Assembly (NCBI RefSeq): GCF_003339865.1
Contig: NZ_QPKV01000007.1
Coordinates: 186,001-250,000, forward strand
DNA: 64,000 bases
Source: Pedobacter chinensis
Lineage (GTDB): Bacteria > Bacteroidota > Bacteroidia > Sphingobacteriales > Sphingobacteriaceae
Direction of reading: 5' to 3'
In this document: positions 45,164 through 53,842 of the stretch, one piece after another
How the letters are laid out: the number at the start of each line of letters is the position of its first letter
Numbering within the stretch: position 1 is the stretch's first letter
Position numbers and translations under genes: made by a program
The notes under the pieces: generated by a model
Database searches by the model: none
The model's input: only the letters and a program-made list of their open reading frames with translations
What the model was told of the DNA's origin: nothing

Positions 45164-45538
45164 ATGATCAGCAGAATTGACAGTACAGATGAAGCAAAAC
45201 AACTCATTGCAATTTTGAAAGAAAAGCACGGAGAGCTGATGTTTTACCAGGCTGGCGGGTGTTGCGAAGGTACACAACCTCAATGCTTTGAAAAGGGTGG
45301 TTATTATCTCCGGATGAATGATGTTTGTTTAGGAGAAGTTGAAGGTTGTGAATTTTGGGTAGACAGAGATCTTTACGAATACTGGAAATCCGCTCACTTT
45401 ACTTTAGATGTGTCAGATGGTTTTGGTGTTGGCGGCTTTTCTTTGGAAACACCCCTGCATAAAACATTCAAAATCCATTACCGTCTTTTTTCAGAAGAAG
45501 AACTAAAAGATTTAGTGTCGGTTAAAACGGCAGAATAG
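45164..45538 (+). CDS. DUF779 protein
   Basis: A 124-residue protein of the DUF779 family, usually encoded beside an acetaldehyde dehydrogenase. It shows the family's cysteine-rich block (QAGGCCEGTQPQCFEKGGYY) and CEFWVDRDLYEYWK. The Cys cluster suggests metal or iron-sulfur binding, not proven. Ends at a clear terminator. The role is probably accessory to the dehydrogenase. Confidence 0.92.
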   Translation: MISRIDSTDEAKQLIAILKEKHGELMFYQAGGCCEGTQPQCFEKGGYYLRMNDVCLGEVEGCEFWVDRDLYEYWKSAHFTLDVSDGFGVGGFSLETPLHKTFKIHYRLFSEEELKDLVSVKTAE

Positions 45539-45558
45539 TATTTATACTGGTTAGATTC

Positions 45559-45591
45559 AAGTCAGTTTGGAGCAATCCTGCTGACTTTTTT
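45559..45591 (+). terminator. Terminator after the DUF779 gene
   Basis: AAGTCAG (45559-45565) pairs with CTGACTT (45581-45587), with an inner GGA/TCC, then a T run to 45591. Confidence 0.7.
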
Positions 45592-45647
45592 GATTTCATT
45601 TGAAGCGCTTTTGAAAATTTATGCAATCTTTGTTTCAAATTTAAATC

Positions 45648-45857
45648 ATGCGTAAAATACTTGCGGTCATTTGTACCCTCATCACATTGTTTGCCTTAAA
45701 AGAAACCATTAATATTTTTATTACCAATGAAACAGATATTGTAAAGCAGCGAAGCATATTTATTGTAATTGCATTGAGTATTGCTATTCCCCTGGTAATT
45801 TTATCACTTTGGCTTTGGAAACCACGCCATAATCAAGACCAAAAAAAGCAAAACTAA
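45648..45857 (+). CDS. Small two-helix membrane protein (69 aa)
   Basis: Two hydrophobic helices (residues 4-22 and 38-60) separated by a short charged loop, then a basic tail ending NQDQKKQN. No family is recognised. It is convergent with the DCC gene and overlaps its end by 4 bp. Small and isolated, but the start and membrane pattern are credible. Confidence 0.5.
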   Translation: MRKILAVICTLITLFALKETINIFITNETDIVKQRSIFIVIALSIAIPLVILSLWLWKPRHNQDQKKQN

Positions 45858-46264
45858 TTATAAAATTTTTGCTTTAACTCTGGCGTTGGCACCCAGCAAC
45901 TCTCCTGCTTACCCCACCATTTATAGCGGTTTTTGGCGATGATATCGTAAAACCAATCTCTGATAAACTTAGGAATGATAATCAAACCATAAAGCAATGG
46001 CCAAAAGCCATTTAAATGTTTTGCTATCCTTAAAGCGGCAGATGATCTGGTATAAAGTTTATTATTTTCAACCAGAACAATTGATTCGATTTTATTTAAA
46101 TCAATGCCGAGGCTGGGCAAAATACTTTTAGCATGGTTTCCTTGTAAAGCAGCAAACTTAAAAATATTCTTCTTATCATGTTCAATTGCAAATTGAACCG
46201 ATGCATTGCAAAGATTACAAACACCATCAAAAAAAATAACAGGATTTTGCGACATAACTGTCAT
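45854..46264 (-). CDS. DCC-family (DUF393) thiol-disulfide oxidoreductase-like protein
   Basis: A 136-residue protein with the DCC signature: VIFFDGVCNLCNASVQFAI, whose CxxC pair (about residues 16-19) gives it a thioredoxin-like redox centre. FAALQG and a basic tail follow. Members are often fused to or encoded near HTTM proteins, though none is adjacent here. The start may be one ATG later (MSQNPV). Cytoplasmic or membrane-associated; function unproven. Confidence 0.9.
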   Translation of the reverse strand: MTVMSQNPVIFFDGVCNLCNASVQFAIEHDKKNIFKFAALQGNHAKSILPSLGIDLNKIESIVLVENNKLYTRSSAALRIAKHLNGFWPLLYGLIIIPKFIRDWFYDIIAKNRYKWWGKQESCWVPTPELKQKFYN

Positions 46265-46326
46265 AAAGTTAGGGTTTTTATTACTTTATTATCCAATAAC
46301 ACTATTTTCGCATTAAATTTCATACC

Positions 46327-47091
46327 ATGTCAATCACAACTGAAGAAGAATTAGTCGGCATGCAGCAAGTAAGTAAAGCTGTTGCAATCACACTTAAAGA
46401 AATGCGCAACTTTGCCAAACCCGGTATATCAACCAGGCAGCTTGATGATTTTGGCGGTGTGATATTGAAAGATTTTGGCGCCAAATCCGCTCCCCGATTA
46501 ACGTATAATTTTCCTGGTTGGACTTGCATTAGCATTAACAATGAAATTGCACATGGTATTCCAAATGAAAAGAAAATACTTAAAGAAGGCGATTTAGTTA
46601 ACATTGATGTTTCGGCCGAACTGAATGGATTTTGGTCAGACAATGGTGGGTCTTTTGTATTGGGTAACGATTTGTATCACTATGATTCTTTAGTCAATGC
46701 TTCAAAATCCATTCTTAAAAAAGCGATAAATAATATAAAGGGTGGTGTTCGCATTGCGGAAATCGGAAGACTCATCGAAACCGAAGCCAGAAAATCAGGT
46801 TATCGCGTAATCAAAAATCTTACTGGCCATGGTGTTGGAAGAGGCTTACATGAGGCACCTCACGAAATAGCCAACTTCTACGATAGATATAACCATGACA
46901 GGTTCAGGAAAAATACAACAGTAGCAGTGGAAACATTTATTTCGACAGCATCGAGCATTGCCGAAACAGAAGAAGATGGCTGGACATTAACAGGAAATAA
47001 AGGTGGCTTCGTTGCGCAGCATGAACATACCATCATGATCACGGGCGATAAACCCATCATACTTACTGCAGAAAACGATATCTGGCTATAA
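46327..47091 (+). CDS. map: Type I methionine aminopeptidase
   Basis: A 254-residue metallopeptidase removing the initiator methionine. Metal ligands are visible: two Asp in NIDVSAELNGFWSDNGGSF, His in GHGVGRGLHE, Glu in VAVETFIS and Glu in AQHEHTI. Where most have TIEP around the fourth ligand, this one has VET, so it is slightly divergent and may be a second Map, not the ribosomal-protein-operon copy. It is divergent from the DCC gene. Confidence 0.9.
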   Translation: MSITTEEELVGMQQVSKAVAITLKEMRNFAKPGISTRQLDDFGGVILKDFGAKSAPRLTYNFPGWTCISINNEIAHGIPNEKKILKEGDLVNIDVSAELNGFWSDNGGSFVLGNDLYHYDSLVNASKSILKKAINNIKGGVRIAEIGRLIETEARKSGYRVIKNLTGHGVGRGLHEAPHEIANFYDRYNHDRFRKNTTVAVETFISTASSIAETEEDGWTLTGNKGGFVAQHEHTIMITGDKPIILTAENDIWL

Positions 47092-47134
47092 GGAACTTTT
47101 TCAAAATCAACTTTCCTACCTTGAAACATTTTTC

Positions 47135-47142
47135 TATATTTG
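47135..47142 (+). promoter_or_regulatory. -7 promoter box of pyrR-pyrB
   Basis: TATATTTG matches TAnnTTTG. It overlaps an in-frame TTG at 47140, so the ATG at 47158 is the more likely pyrR start. Confidence 0.5.
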
Positions 47143-47157
47143 CCCAATCCTTCTTCA

Positions 47158-47703
47158 ATGCAAAAGAAAACAATCTTTGACGGACAAAAAATTCAGATTA
47201 CAATTAAGAGGCTTTGCCATCAGTTAATTGAAAACCACGACGATTTCGCAAATACAGTTCTTATTGGTATCCAGCCAAGAGGTGTTTTTTTAGCCGATCG
47301 TATCCATCAGGAACTTCAAACCATCCTTAAAAACAAGAAAATTTTAAAGGGCAACCTCGATATTACTTTCTTTAGAGATGATTTCCGTCGTAAAGATGGC
47401 TTGGTTACTGCAAGTAGTAATTCAATTGATTTTATTATAGAAGGTAAAAAAGTTATCTTAATTGATGATGTGCTTTGGACAGGGAGAACCATCAGGGCAG
47501 CACTCGATGCTTTGCTCGCTTATGGCCGCCCTGAAAAAGTAGAACTTTTAGTGTTGATTGACCGCAGGTTTAGCAGGCATTTACCTATCGAACCCGATTA
47601 CATTGGGCATCAGGTAGATAGCTTAAACTCACAACAAGTTAAAGTAACCTGGACGAGTGAAGGAAGTGAAGACAAAGTGATTTTATTATCGGAAAAACAA
47701 TAA
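47158..47703 (+). CDS. pyrR: PyrR-type uracil phosphoribosyltransferase/regulator
   Basis: A 181-residue type I phosphoribosyltransferase of the PyrR family. The PRPP loop is in VILIDDVLWTGRTIRAALDAL, with LIGIQPRGVFLADR and RDDFRRKDG also seen. It may regulate the pyrimidine operon or salvage uracil. It is followed after 8 bp by pyrB, one operon. ATG 47158 gives the normal PyrR length. Confidence 0.92.
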   Translation: MQKKTIFDGQKIQITIKRLCHQLIENHDDFANTVLIGIQPRGVFLADRIHQELQTILKNKKILKGNLDITFFRDDFRRKDGLVTASSNSIDFIIEGKKVILIDDVLWTGRTIRAALDALLAYGRPEKVELLVLIDRRFSRHLPIEPDYIGHQVDSLNSQQVKVTWTSEGSEDKVILLSEKQ

Positions 47704-47711
47704 CATAAAAA

Positions 47712-48641
47712 ATGGCAGCAGACAAACTATCAACCCGACATCTTTTAGGCATTAAAGATATTAACCGGAATGATATCGAATTGATTTTCGAAACTGCAGA
47801 TAATTTCAAGGAAGTAATTAACCGGCCAATTAAAAGGGTTCCGTCACTTCGTGACATTACCATTGCCAATATATTTTTCGAAAACTCTACCCGAACAAAA
47901 CTTTCATTTGAACTTGCTGAAAAAAGGCTTTCTGCTGATGTGGTAAATTTTGCTGCCTCTTCATCTTCAGTGAGCAAAGGAGAAACTTTAATCGATACGG
48001 TTAACAACATCCTGTCTATGAAAGTTGATATGGTGGTAATGCGCCATCCCTACGCAGGTGCTGGTCAGTTTTTGAGCAAACATGTGAAAGCACAAATTGT
48101 AAATGCTGGTGATGGTGCACATGAGCACCCCACTCAGGCTTTACTTGATGCTTTCTCCATCCGACAAAAATTAGGTGATGTTGGAGGCAAAAAAGTAGTT
48201 ATAGTTGGAGATATTTTACACTCCCGTGTGGCCATATCAAACATCCTTTGTTTACAACGCTTAGGTGCAGAAGTGATGGTTTGTGGTCCGACCACCTTAA
48301 TTCCCAAACACATTCATCAACTTGGAGTAAAAGTTGAGCATAACCTGATTAAAGCACTGAACTGGTGTGATGTAGCCAATATGCTTCGCATTCAGCTTGA
48401 ACGTCAGGACATTAAATACTTTCCATCATTAAGGGAGTATGCGATGATGTACGGGTTAAACAAACAAATCTTAGATAACCTCGATAAAGAGATTGTAGTC
48501 ATGCATCCTGGCCCCATCAATCGCGGTGTGGAGATTACCAGCGATGTTGCAGACAGCAAACAATCCATCATTCTGGAACAGGTGGAAAATGGAGTTGCCG
48601 TTAGAATGGCGGTACTTTATTTATTGGCAAGCCAGGGATAG
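47712..48641 (+). CDS. pyrB: Aspartate carbamoyltransferase catalytic chain
   Basis: A 309-residue catalytic subunit that makes carbamoyl-aspartate in pyrimidine synthesis. Carbamoyl-phosphate binding motif ENSTRTKLSFE, with DGAHEHPTQALLD and the aspartate-binding VMHPGPINRGVEI segment. It is cotranscribed with pyrR. No regulatory pyrI chain is present in the window. Its stop is followed directly by an AGTCNNN heptamer array. Confidence 0.97.
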   Translation: MAADKLSTRHLLGIKDINRNDIELIFETADNFKEVINRPIKRVPSLRDITIANIFFENSTRTKLSFELAEKRLSADVVNFAASSSSVSKGETLIDTVNNILSMKVDMVVMRHPYAGAGQFLSKHVKAQIVNAGDGAHEHPTQALLDAFSIRQKLGDVGGKKVVIVGDILHSRVAISNILCLQRLGAEVMVCGPTTLIPKHIHQLGVKVEHNLIKALNWCDVANMLRIQLERQDIKYFPSLREYAMMYGLNKQILDNLDKEIVVMHPGPINRGVEITSDVADSKQSIILEQVENGVAVRMAVLYLLASQG

Positions 48642-48645
48642 ATTT

Positions 48646-48687
48646 AGTTCGGAGTTGGGAGTCTACAGTCGTGAGTCTTCAGTCTGA
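48646..48687. repeat. AGTCNNN heptamer array after pyrB
   Basis: Six in-phase heptamers run from 48646 to 48687, two AGTT and four AGTC (e.g. AGTCTAC at 48660, AGTCTTC at 48674). Starts 4 bp after the pyrB stop. A further AGTC lies at 48696. The rest of the gap to 49062 has no gene. Confidence 0.75.
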
Positions 48688-49062
48688 TCATTCATTAGTC
48701 TATATTGCAAAAACCAGTTTAGTTCATTGATCATTATAACGATTATGGTAATTACTCCACAAACATTAACCGATTTAAACAATTACCCCTCTACAAAATG
48801 AACATCGATCAAGATTGCTATTCCGGAAGGTGGCGGCACCAATGAACTAATGACAAATGAACGAGTAAACCATATCCACCATTTCGGTTGCCAGATAAAT
48901 CTACCGATGAACGAATGAACCAGAACATTTTTCCACATTCTAATCTCTCTCATACCAATTCAAAAAACCTTTCGTTTAATTGTGTTATTAACAGATGTTA
49001 ATTACTTCTGTTGATAAACATTGTTACTATTTCTAATTTAGTACCAACCATATTTGAAACCG

Positions 49063-52000
49063 ATGCAAAAAAAATACTTATTAATTCCGCTACTTTTGGC
49101 AGGAAGTTTTAGCACATACGCACAAGTTAGCGCCGTGCAAAACCTCAATAAAAACTATCAAACGGGTTTAGAATTATTAGATAAAGAAAAATATACTGCA
49201 GCTGCACAACAGTTTAAACTTGTTGAGCAGCAACGATATAAACCTTCTACACAAACTGAAAGCAACGCTGAATTATCTCTGCTAAAAGAGAATGCAAAAT
49301 TCTATGCTGCTGTATGTGCACTGGAACTAACCAATAGTGATGCAGAAAGTTTATTTCAAGCCTTTATTCGCGATTATCCATTAAATCCAAACACCAAACT
49401 TGCCTATTTTTACGTAGGCAGAACCTACTTCAACCAAAAAAACTATAATAAAGCATTAGAATGGTTTGAAAAAACCGATCCTTCCACGCTTTCTGGTAAA
49501 CAGCGTAATGAATATCAGTTTAAGCAAGGATATGCCTATTTCGAATTAAAAAATTACGATAAAGCCGAACCATTATTTGAACAGGTTAAGAAAGATGAAG
49601 GCGCTTTTCAGGAAAGTGCAACCTATTACTTTGCTTACATTAACTATTTAAATAAGGAGTATAAAACGGCACTTGCTAATTTCGAGAAATTAAAAGGCTC
49701 CCCTACTTATGAAGCAAGTTATCCGTATTACATTACCTCGATGTACTATTTGGATGAGCGCTATGATGATGTAATCAGCTATGCGTTAGAATCCATTGCA
49801 AAAACAAAGCAACAATTCGAACCTGAAATGTTAAGCCTGGTTGCAGCTTCATATTTTGCAAAATCTGACTTTAAAAATGCAGAGAAATATTTTGCTGAAT
49901 TTTATGCAAAAGACAAAAGTGAAACCAAAAACAACTTATTTATTTATCAATACGGCTATTCTTTATTCCAAAACAAGAAGTACAAAGAATCAGTAGCAGT
50001 ATTAGAAAAGTTAAATAACGATGATATTTATCTTCAAAATGGCATGCATACTTTGGGTAAAGCATTTATCCAGTTAGGCAATAAGCAAAAAGCGCAAAGT
50101 GCATTTTTTAGAGCTTCGCGTTTAGATTTCGATAAAGCCATTCAGGAAGAGGCATGGTTAAATTATGCCAAATTGAGTTATGAATTGGAATTCCATCAGC
50201 AAGCTTTAGATGCCACCCAGGGGTTTTTAAAACAGTTTCCAAAATCCAGGAAAATTAATGAAGCAAAAACCTTATTGGGCGAAGTTTTATTAACCACAAA
50301 GAACTACCAGGCTGCAGTTGATATATTAGAATCTATTCCCGATAAAACTTTAGAGGCTAAGGAAGCGTATCAAAAAGTAACTTATTTCAGAGGTCTTGAA
50401 TTTTATAACGAAAGGGCTTTCCCAAATGCACTTTCAATGTTTTTACGTTCAGAAAAATTTCCTGAAGATAATGAGATACATGCCTTAAGCACATATTGGA
50501 AAGCAGAATCAATGTATGAATTGCGAAAGTATGGAGAAGCTGTTTCCACGTTCGAGAAATTCTTAAAAATGCCCGATGCTGATAAAACGGGTGTTTACAA
50601 TTTCGCCAACTATGCTTTGGCCTATGCAGCTTTTGAGGATGAAAAATACAGTAAGGCAGCAAATTATTTCGAGAAATTTCTTGATGGAAATGATAAAGAT
50701 CAGAAAACCATTGATGATGCAACCATTCGTCTGGCCGATTCTTATTTCGTAAATAAGACTTACGGAAATGCAATGACCAATTATAACAAAATCATTAACA
50801 GGCATACCAGTTCAGAAGATTATGCAACCTTCCAGAAAGGTATGATTCAGGGTTTGGAAAATCAGCATGATGCTAAAATTGCCACTATGCAAAGCTTGTT
50901 ATCCAAATTTCCTAATTCTAATTATGCTGATGATGCTGGTTTCGAAACTGCTTATACCTATTTCACTAAAGGTAATTTTGATAAATCCAAGTCTGATTTA
51001 GTTGATTTAGTTGCAAAATATCCTCACAGCAGCTATGTTCCTAAAGCCTTAATCACTATTGGTCTGGTACAATACAACCAGGATCAGGACGATGCCGCCC
51101 TAGAATCGTTCAAAAAAGTAATCCGCGACTATCCTGCGGCTGATGAAGCAAAGCAAGCATTGGAGTCAATTAAAAACATCTATGTTGATCGTGGTGATGC
51201 AAATGGATTTATCAATTATGCTAATTCCACCCCGCTTGGAAATTACTCAAATGCTGAACAGGATAATATCGTTTTTGCAGCAGCAAATAACCTTTATATG
51301 AAAGGTGATGCCAACGGAGCATTCCAGGCAATTAATGCTTATTTCGATAAATTTCCAAAAGCCATTCATGAAAAAGAAGCTAAATTCATCAGAGCTGAAT
51401 CTTTGGTAAAACTTAAACGCCCGGACGAAGCCATTCCGGATTATGAATTTATTTTAAATGACTGGACAAGTGACTATACTGAGCGTTCGTTGTTAAGCAT
51501 TTCACAATTATTTCTTAATCAGAAAAAATATAACGAGGCCATTGTTTACCTGAAAAGGCTGGAAACCACTACAGATTATAAAGCACACTACAGTTTTGCC
51601 ATTAATAATTTGCTAAAGGCGTACACCGCTTTAAATATGCCAGATGATATGCTGAAATATGCACAGCTGACACGGGAATCAGAAAAAGCATCAGAAGAAG
51701 AAAAAAACAGTTCCGGTTTATTTGCAGGTAAAGCATATTTACTTAAAGGCGATACCACAACTGCTGTAAAAGAATTCAAAAATGTAGTGGCTAAAACTAA
51801 AACAGCAGCAGCAGCGGAAGCTAAATACAATTTGGCATTGGTAGAATACAATAAAGGAGACTTTAAAACATCAACCAAAACATGTTTTGATATTATTAAT
51901 AACATGGCATCACATGATTATTGGGTAGCAAAAGCATTTATCCTTTTATCAGATAATTATGTTGCATTGAAAGACAACTTACAGGCAAAAAGCACACTTC

Positions 52001-52086
52001 TAAGCATAATTGATAATTACGAAGGCAAGGATGACATTATTCCAACAGCCAAACAGAAACTAGAAAAACTAAACCAGAAGAAGTAG
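49063..52086 (+). CDS. Large exported TPR protein
   Basis: A 1007-residue protein: signal peptide (MQKKYLLIPLLLAGSFSTYAQ, split at about 20) then many tetratricopeptide repeats from about residue 30 to the end (e.g. NYNKALEWFEKTDPS, KSAKYF-type units). Such proteins are periplasmic scaffolds. It starts an envelope operon with the beta-barrel, HU/SPOR, ExbB, ExbD and TonB/TolA-like genes. An in-frame TTG 9 bp before is a less likely start. The partner is unknown; the neighbours suggest envelope energy-coupling. Confidence 0.9.
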   Translation: MQKKYLLIPLLLAGSFSTYAQVSAVQNLNKNYQTGLELLDKEKYTAAAQQFKLVEQQRYKPSTQTESNAELSLLKENAKFYAAVCALELTNSDAESLFQAFIRDYPLNPNTKLAYFYVGRTYFNQKNYNKALEWFEKTDPSTLSGKQRNEYQFKQGYAYFELKNYDKAEPLFEQVKKDEGAFQESATYYFAYINYLNKEYKTALANFEKLKGSPTYEASYPYYITSMYYLDERYDDVISYALESIAKTKQQFEPEMLSLVAASYFAKSDFKNAEKYFAEFYAKDKSETKNNLFIYQYGYSLFQNKKYKESVAVLEKLNNDDIYLQNGMHTLGKAFIQLGNKQKAQSAFFRASRLDFDKAIQEEAWLNYAKLSYELEFHQQALDATQGFLKQFPKSRKINEAKTLLGEVLLTTKNYQAAVDILESIPDKTLEAKEAYQKVTYFRGLEFYNERAFPNALSMFLRSEKFPEDNEIHALSTYWKAESMYELRKYGEAVSTFEKFLKMPDADKTGVYNFANYALAYAAFEDEKYSKAANYFEKFLDGNDKDQKTIDDATIRLADSYFVNKTYGNAMTNYNKIINRHTSSEDYATFQKGMIQGLENQHDAKIATMQSLLSKFPNSNYADDAGFETAYTYFTKGNFDKSKSDLVDLVAKYPHSSYVPKALITIGLVQYNQDQDDAALESFKKVIRDYPAADEAKQALESIKNIYVDRGDANGFINYANSTPLGNYSNAEQDNIVFAAANNLYMKGDANGAFQAINAYFDKFPKAIHEKEAKFIRAESLVKLKRPDEAIPDYEFILNDWTSDYTERSLLSISQLFLNQKKYNEAIVYLKRLETTTDYKAHYSFAINNLLKAYTALNMPDDMLKYAQLTRESEKASEEEKNSSGLFAGKAYLLKGDTTTAVKEFKNVVAKTKTAAAAEAKYNLALVEYNKGDFKTSTKTCFDIINNMASHDYWVAKAFILLSDNYVALKDNLQAKSTLLSIIDNYEGKDDIIPTAKQKLEKLNQKK

Positions 52087-52090
52087 AATT

Positions 52091-53788
52091 ATGAAGTCGA
52101 TTAAATATATATATAGTTCACTGTTTTTTTTAGCTGCAGGATTAACGACTGTTCAGGCACAGGATAAAAAACCTGAAGAAAAAGCGGTAGTTAACGAAGA
52201 AATTGAAGTTGTTCGTCCCTACAAACCAATTTTAGCGGAAGCAGTAAAATTGAGAAGAAGCCCGAATTTAGACGATGTAAAAACATATAAAGCTAAACTT
52301 AATTACAGCATCATCGACCGGAAACTTGAGCTGAATAGCGATATTCAAAAGCTGCAGGCACAAGCACTTGCTGATGAGAAAGAGAGTATCCTGGTTAACA
52401 ATTACGTTAAAGGTGCTTTTGGTTCGCTGGCCACACTGTTGGGCGAAGCTTATTTTAATACCGGAAAAGATGAAGGCTTACAAATTGGCGGTTATTTTAA
52501 ACATTTCAGTCAGGAAGGTAAACTGAATAAACAAAATAGCAGTAACCAACAGTTAAGCGTTTTTGGACGTAGTATTTTAGAAGAAAACACTGTTAGTGGT
52601 CGTATTAATTTAGAACGTAATGGTACTTATTTCTATGGCATTGATCCTGATAATCTGGCTTTAAATCCAAACCCTGAAAAGCAGGCACTAACCTTTATTG
52701 AATTAGAAGGCGAACTGGTAAAAAACTTTACAGAAGATGAAGATGCTTTAAGCTATGCCTTAAAAGCTAACGGATACATCTGGAATGATAAATTCAGTGC
52801 TAAAGAAAATTACTTTAGCCTTAACGGTTATTTGAATAAACGCATCAGTTCATTTAATTTAGGATTAGCCGCATCAACTGAGTTTGGTAATACAAAAGAT
52901 GCTTTAACCAGTGTTGGTAATAACTTATTGCGTTTAAATCCTTACATCCGCTTACAGGTTAAAGGAGCAAAAGTTACCGCTGGGATAAACTTTGTACAAG
53001 AATTTGGAGCCTATAGCAGTTCAAAAATTTTCCCTGCCGTTACTGCAGATTTTACATTGATTCCTGATTATTTACAGGTTTTTGGAGAAATTAAAGGAGA
53101 TGTGAACAGAAATTCATTAAAAAGCTTTACAGATGAAAATCCTTGGTTAAACAACAACATTCTGGTTAAAAACACAGTAGAAAAACTAAGCATTAGCGCT
53201 GGAATCAAAGGTACTGGCGGACCAGGCTTCGGTTACAAGGCCCGTGTTTACATCAAGCAGTTTGATGATATGCCATTATTCATTAACAACTTCGATGATT
53301 TTAATAAATTTGATGTTATTTATGATTTTGGTAAAACAAAATTAACAGGTCTGGAAGGCGAAATTTCTGTTCAGGTAAGTGATGCATTAAAATGGACTGG
53401 CAAACTAAATGTTGATGACTGGAAACCCGCATCCGAAACTTATACCTGGTTTAAACCAGGATTGAAAGTAAGTTCAAACTTCCTTTATACCTACAATAAA
53501 AAATTAAGCTTCAATGCTGGCATAGTGATTCAGGATGATGTAAAAGCAAAAGTTAATGTTGCGCAACCGGTAAACCCATTGGAATATGTAATCCCGAATC
53601 CGAATATAGAATCGATTGTTACGGTTAAAGGTTTTGTTGATTTAAGTGTTGGTGCCGATTATAGAATCAACAATAAATTCTCAGTTTTTGCAAAAGCAAA
53701 TAATATCTTAAATTCAAATTATAGCAGGTACTTATATTATCAGGTTAATGGATTTAATATATTTGGCGGACTAACCTATTCTTTTTAA
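52091..53788 (+). CDS. Outer-membrane beta-barrel protein (TonB-dependent-receptor-like, no plug)
   Basis: A 565-residue protein with a signal peptide (to about residue 23, QAQ) and alternating beta strands throughout; the final YLYYQVNGFNIFGGLTYSF looks like a barrel-end aromatic strand. The N-terminal EIEVVRPYKPILAEAVKL segment is typical of Bacteroidota barrels next to TPR proteins. There is no obvious TonB plug domain, so import through it is not assured. It lies 4 bp after the TPR gene. Confidence 0.8.
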   Translation: MKSIKYIYSSLFFLAAGLTTVQAQDKKPEEKAVVNEEIEVVRPYKPILAEAVKLRRSPNLDDVKTYKAKLNYSIIDRKLELNSDIQKLQAQALADEKESILVNNYVKGAFGSLATLLGEAYFNTGKDEGLQIGGYFKHFSQEGKLNKQNSSNQQLSVFGRSILEENTVSGRINLERNGTYFYGIDPDNLALNPNPEKQALTFIELEGELVKNFTEDEDALSYALKANGYIWNDKFSAKENYFSLNGYLNKRISSFNLGLAASTEFGNTKDALTSVGNNLLRLNPYIRLQVKGAKVTAGINFVQEFGAYSSSKIFPAVTADFTLIPDYLQVFGEIKGDVNRNSLKSFTDENPWLNNNILVKNTVEKLSISAGIKGTGGPGFGYKARVYIKQFDDMPLFINNFDDFNKFDVIYDFGKTKLTGLEGEISVQVSDALKWTGKLNVDDWKPASETYTWFKPGLKVSSNFLYTYNKKLSFNAGIVIQDDVKAKVNVAQPVNPLEYVIPNPNIESIVTVKGFVDLSVGADYRINNKFSVFAKANNILNSNYSRYLYYQVNGFNIFGGLTYSF

Positions 53789-53842
53789 ACACATTAAATT
53801 AATTATTGCGTAGGTTTAGAAAAAACGCTTAATTTTACCGGA

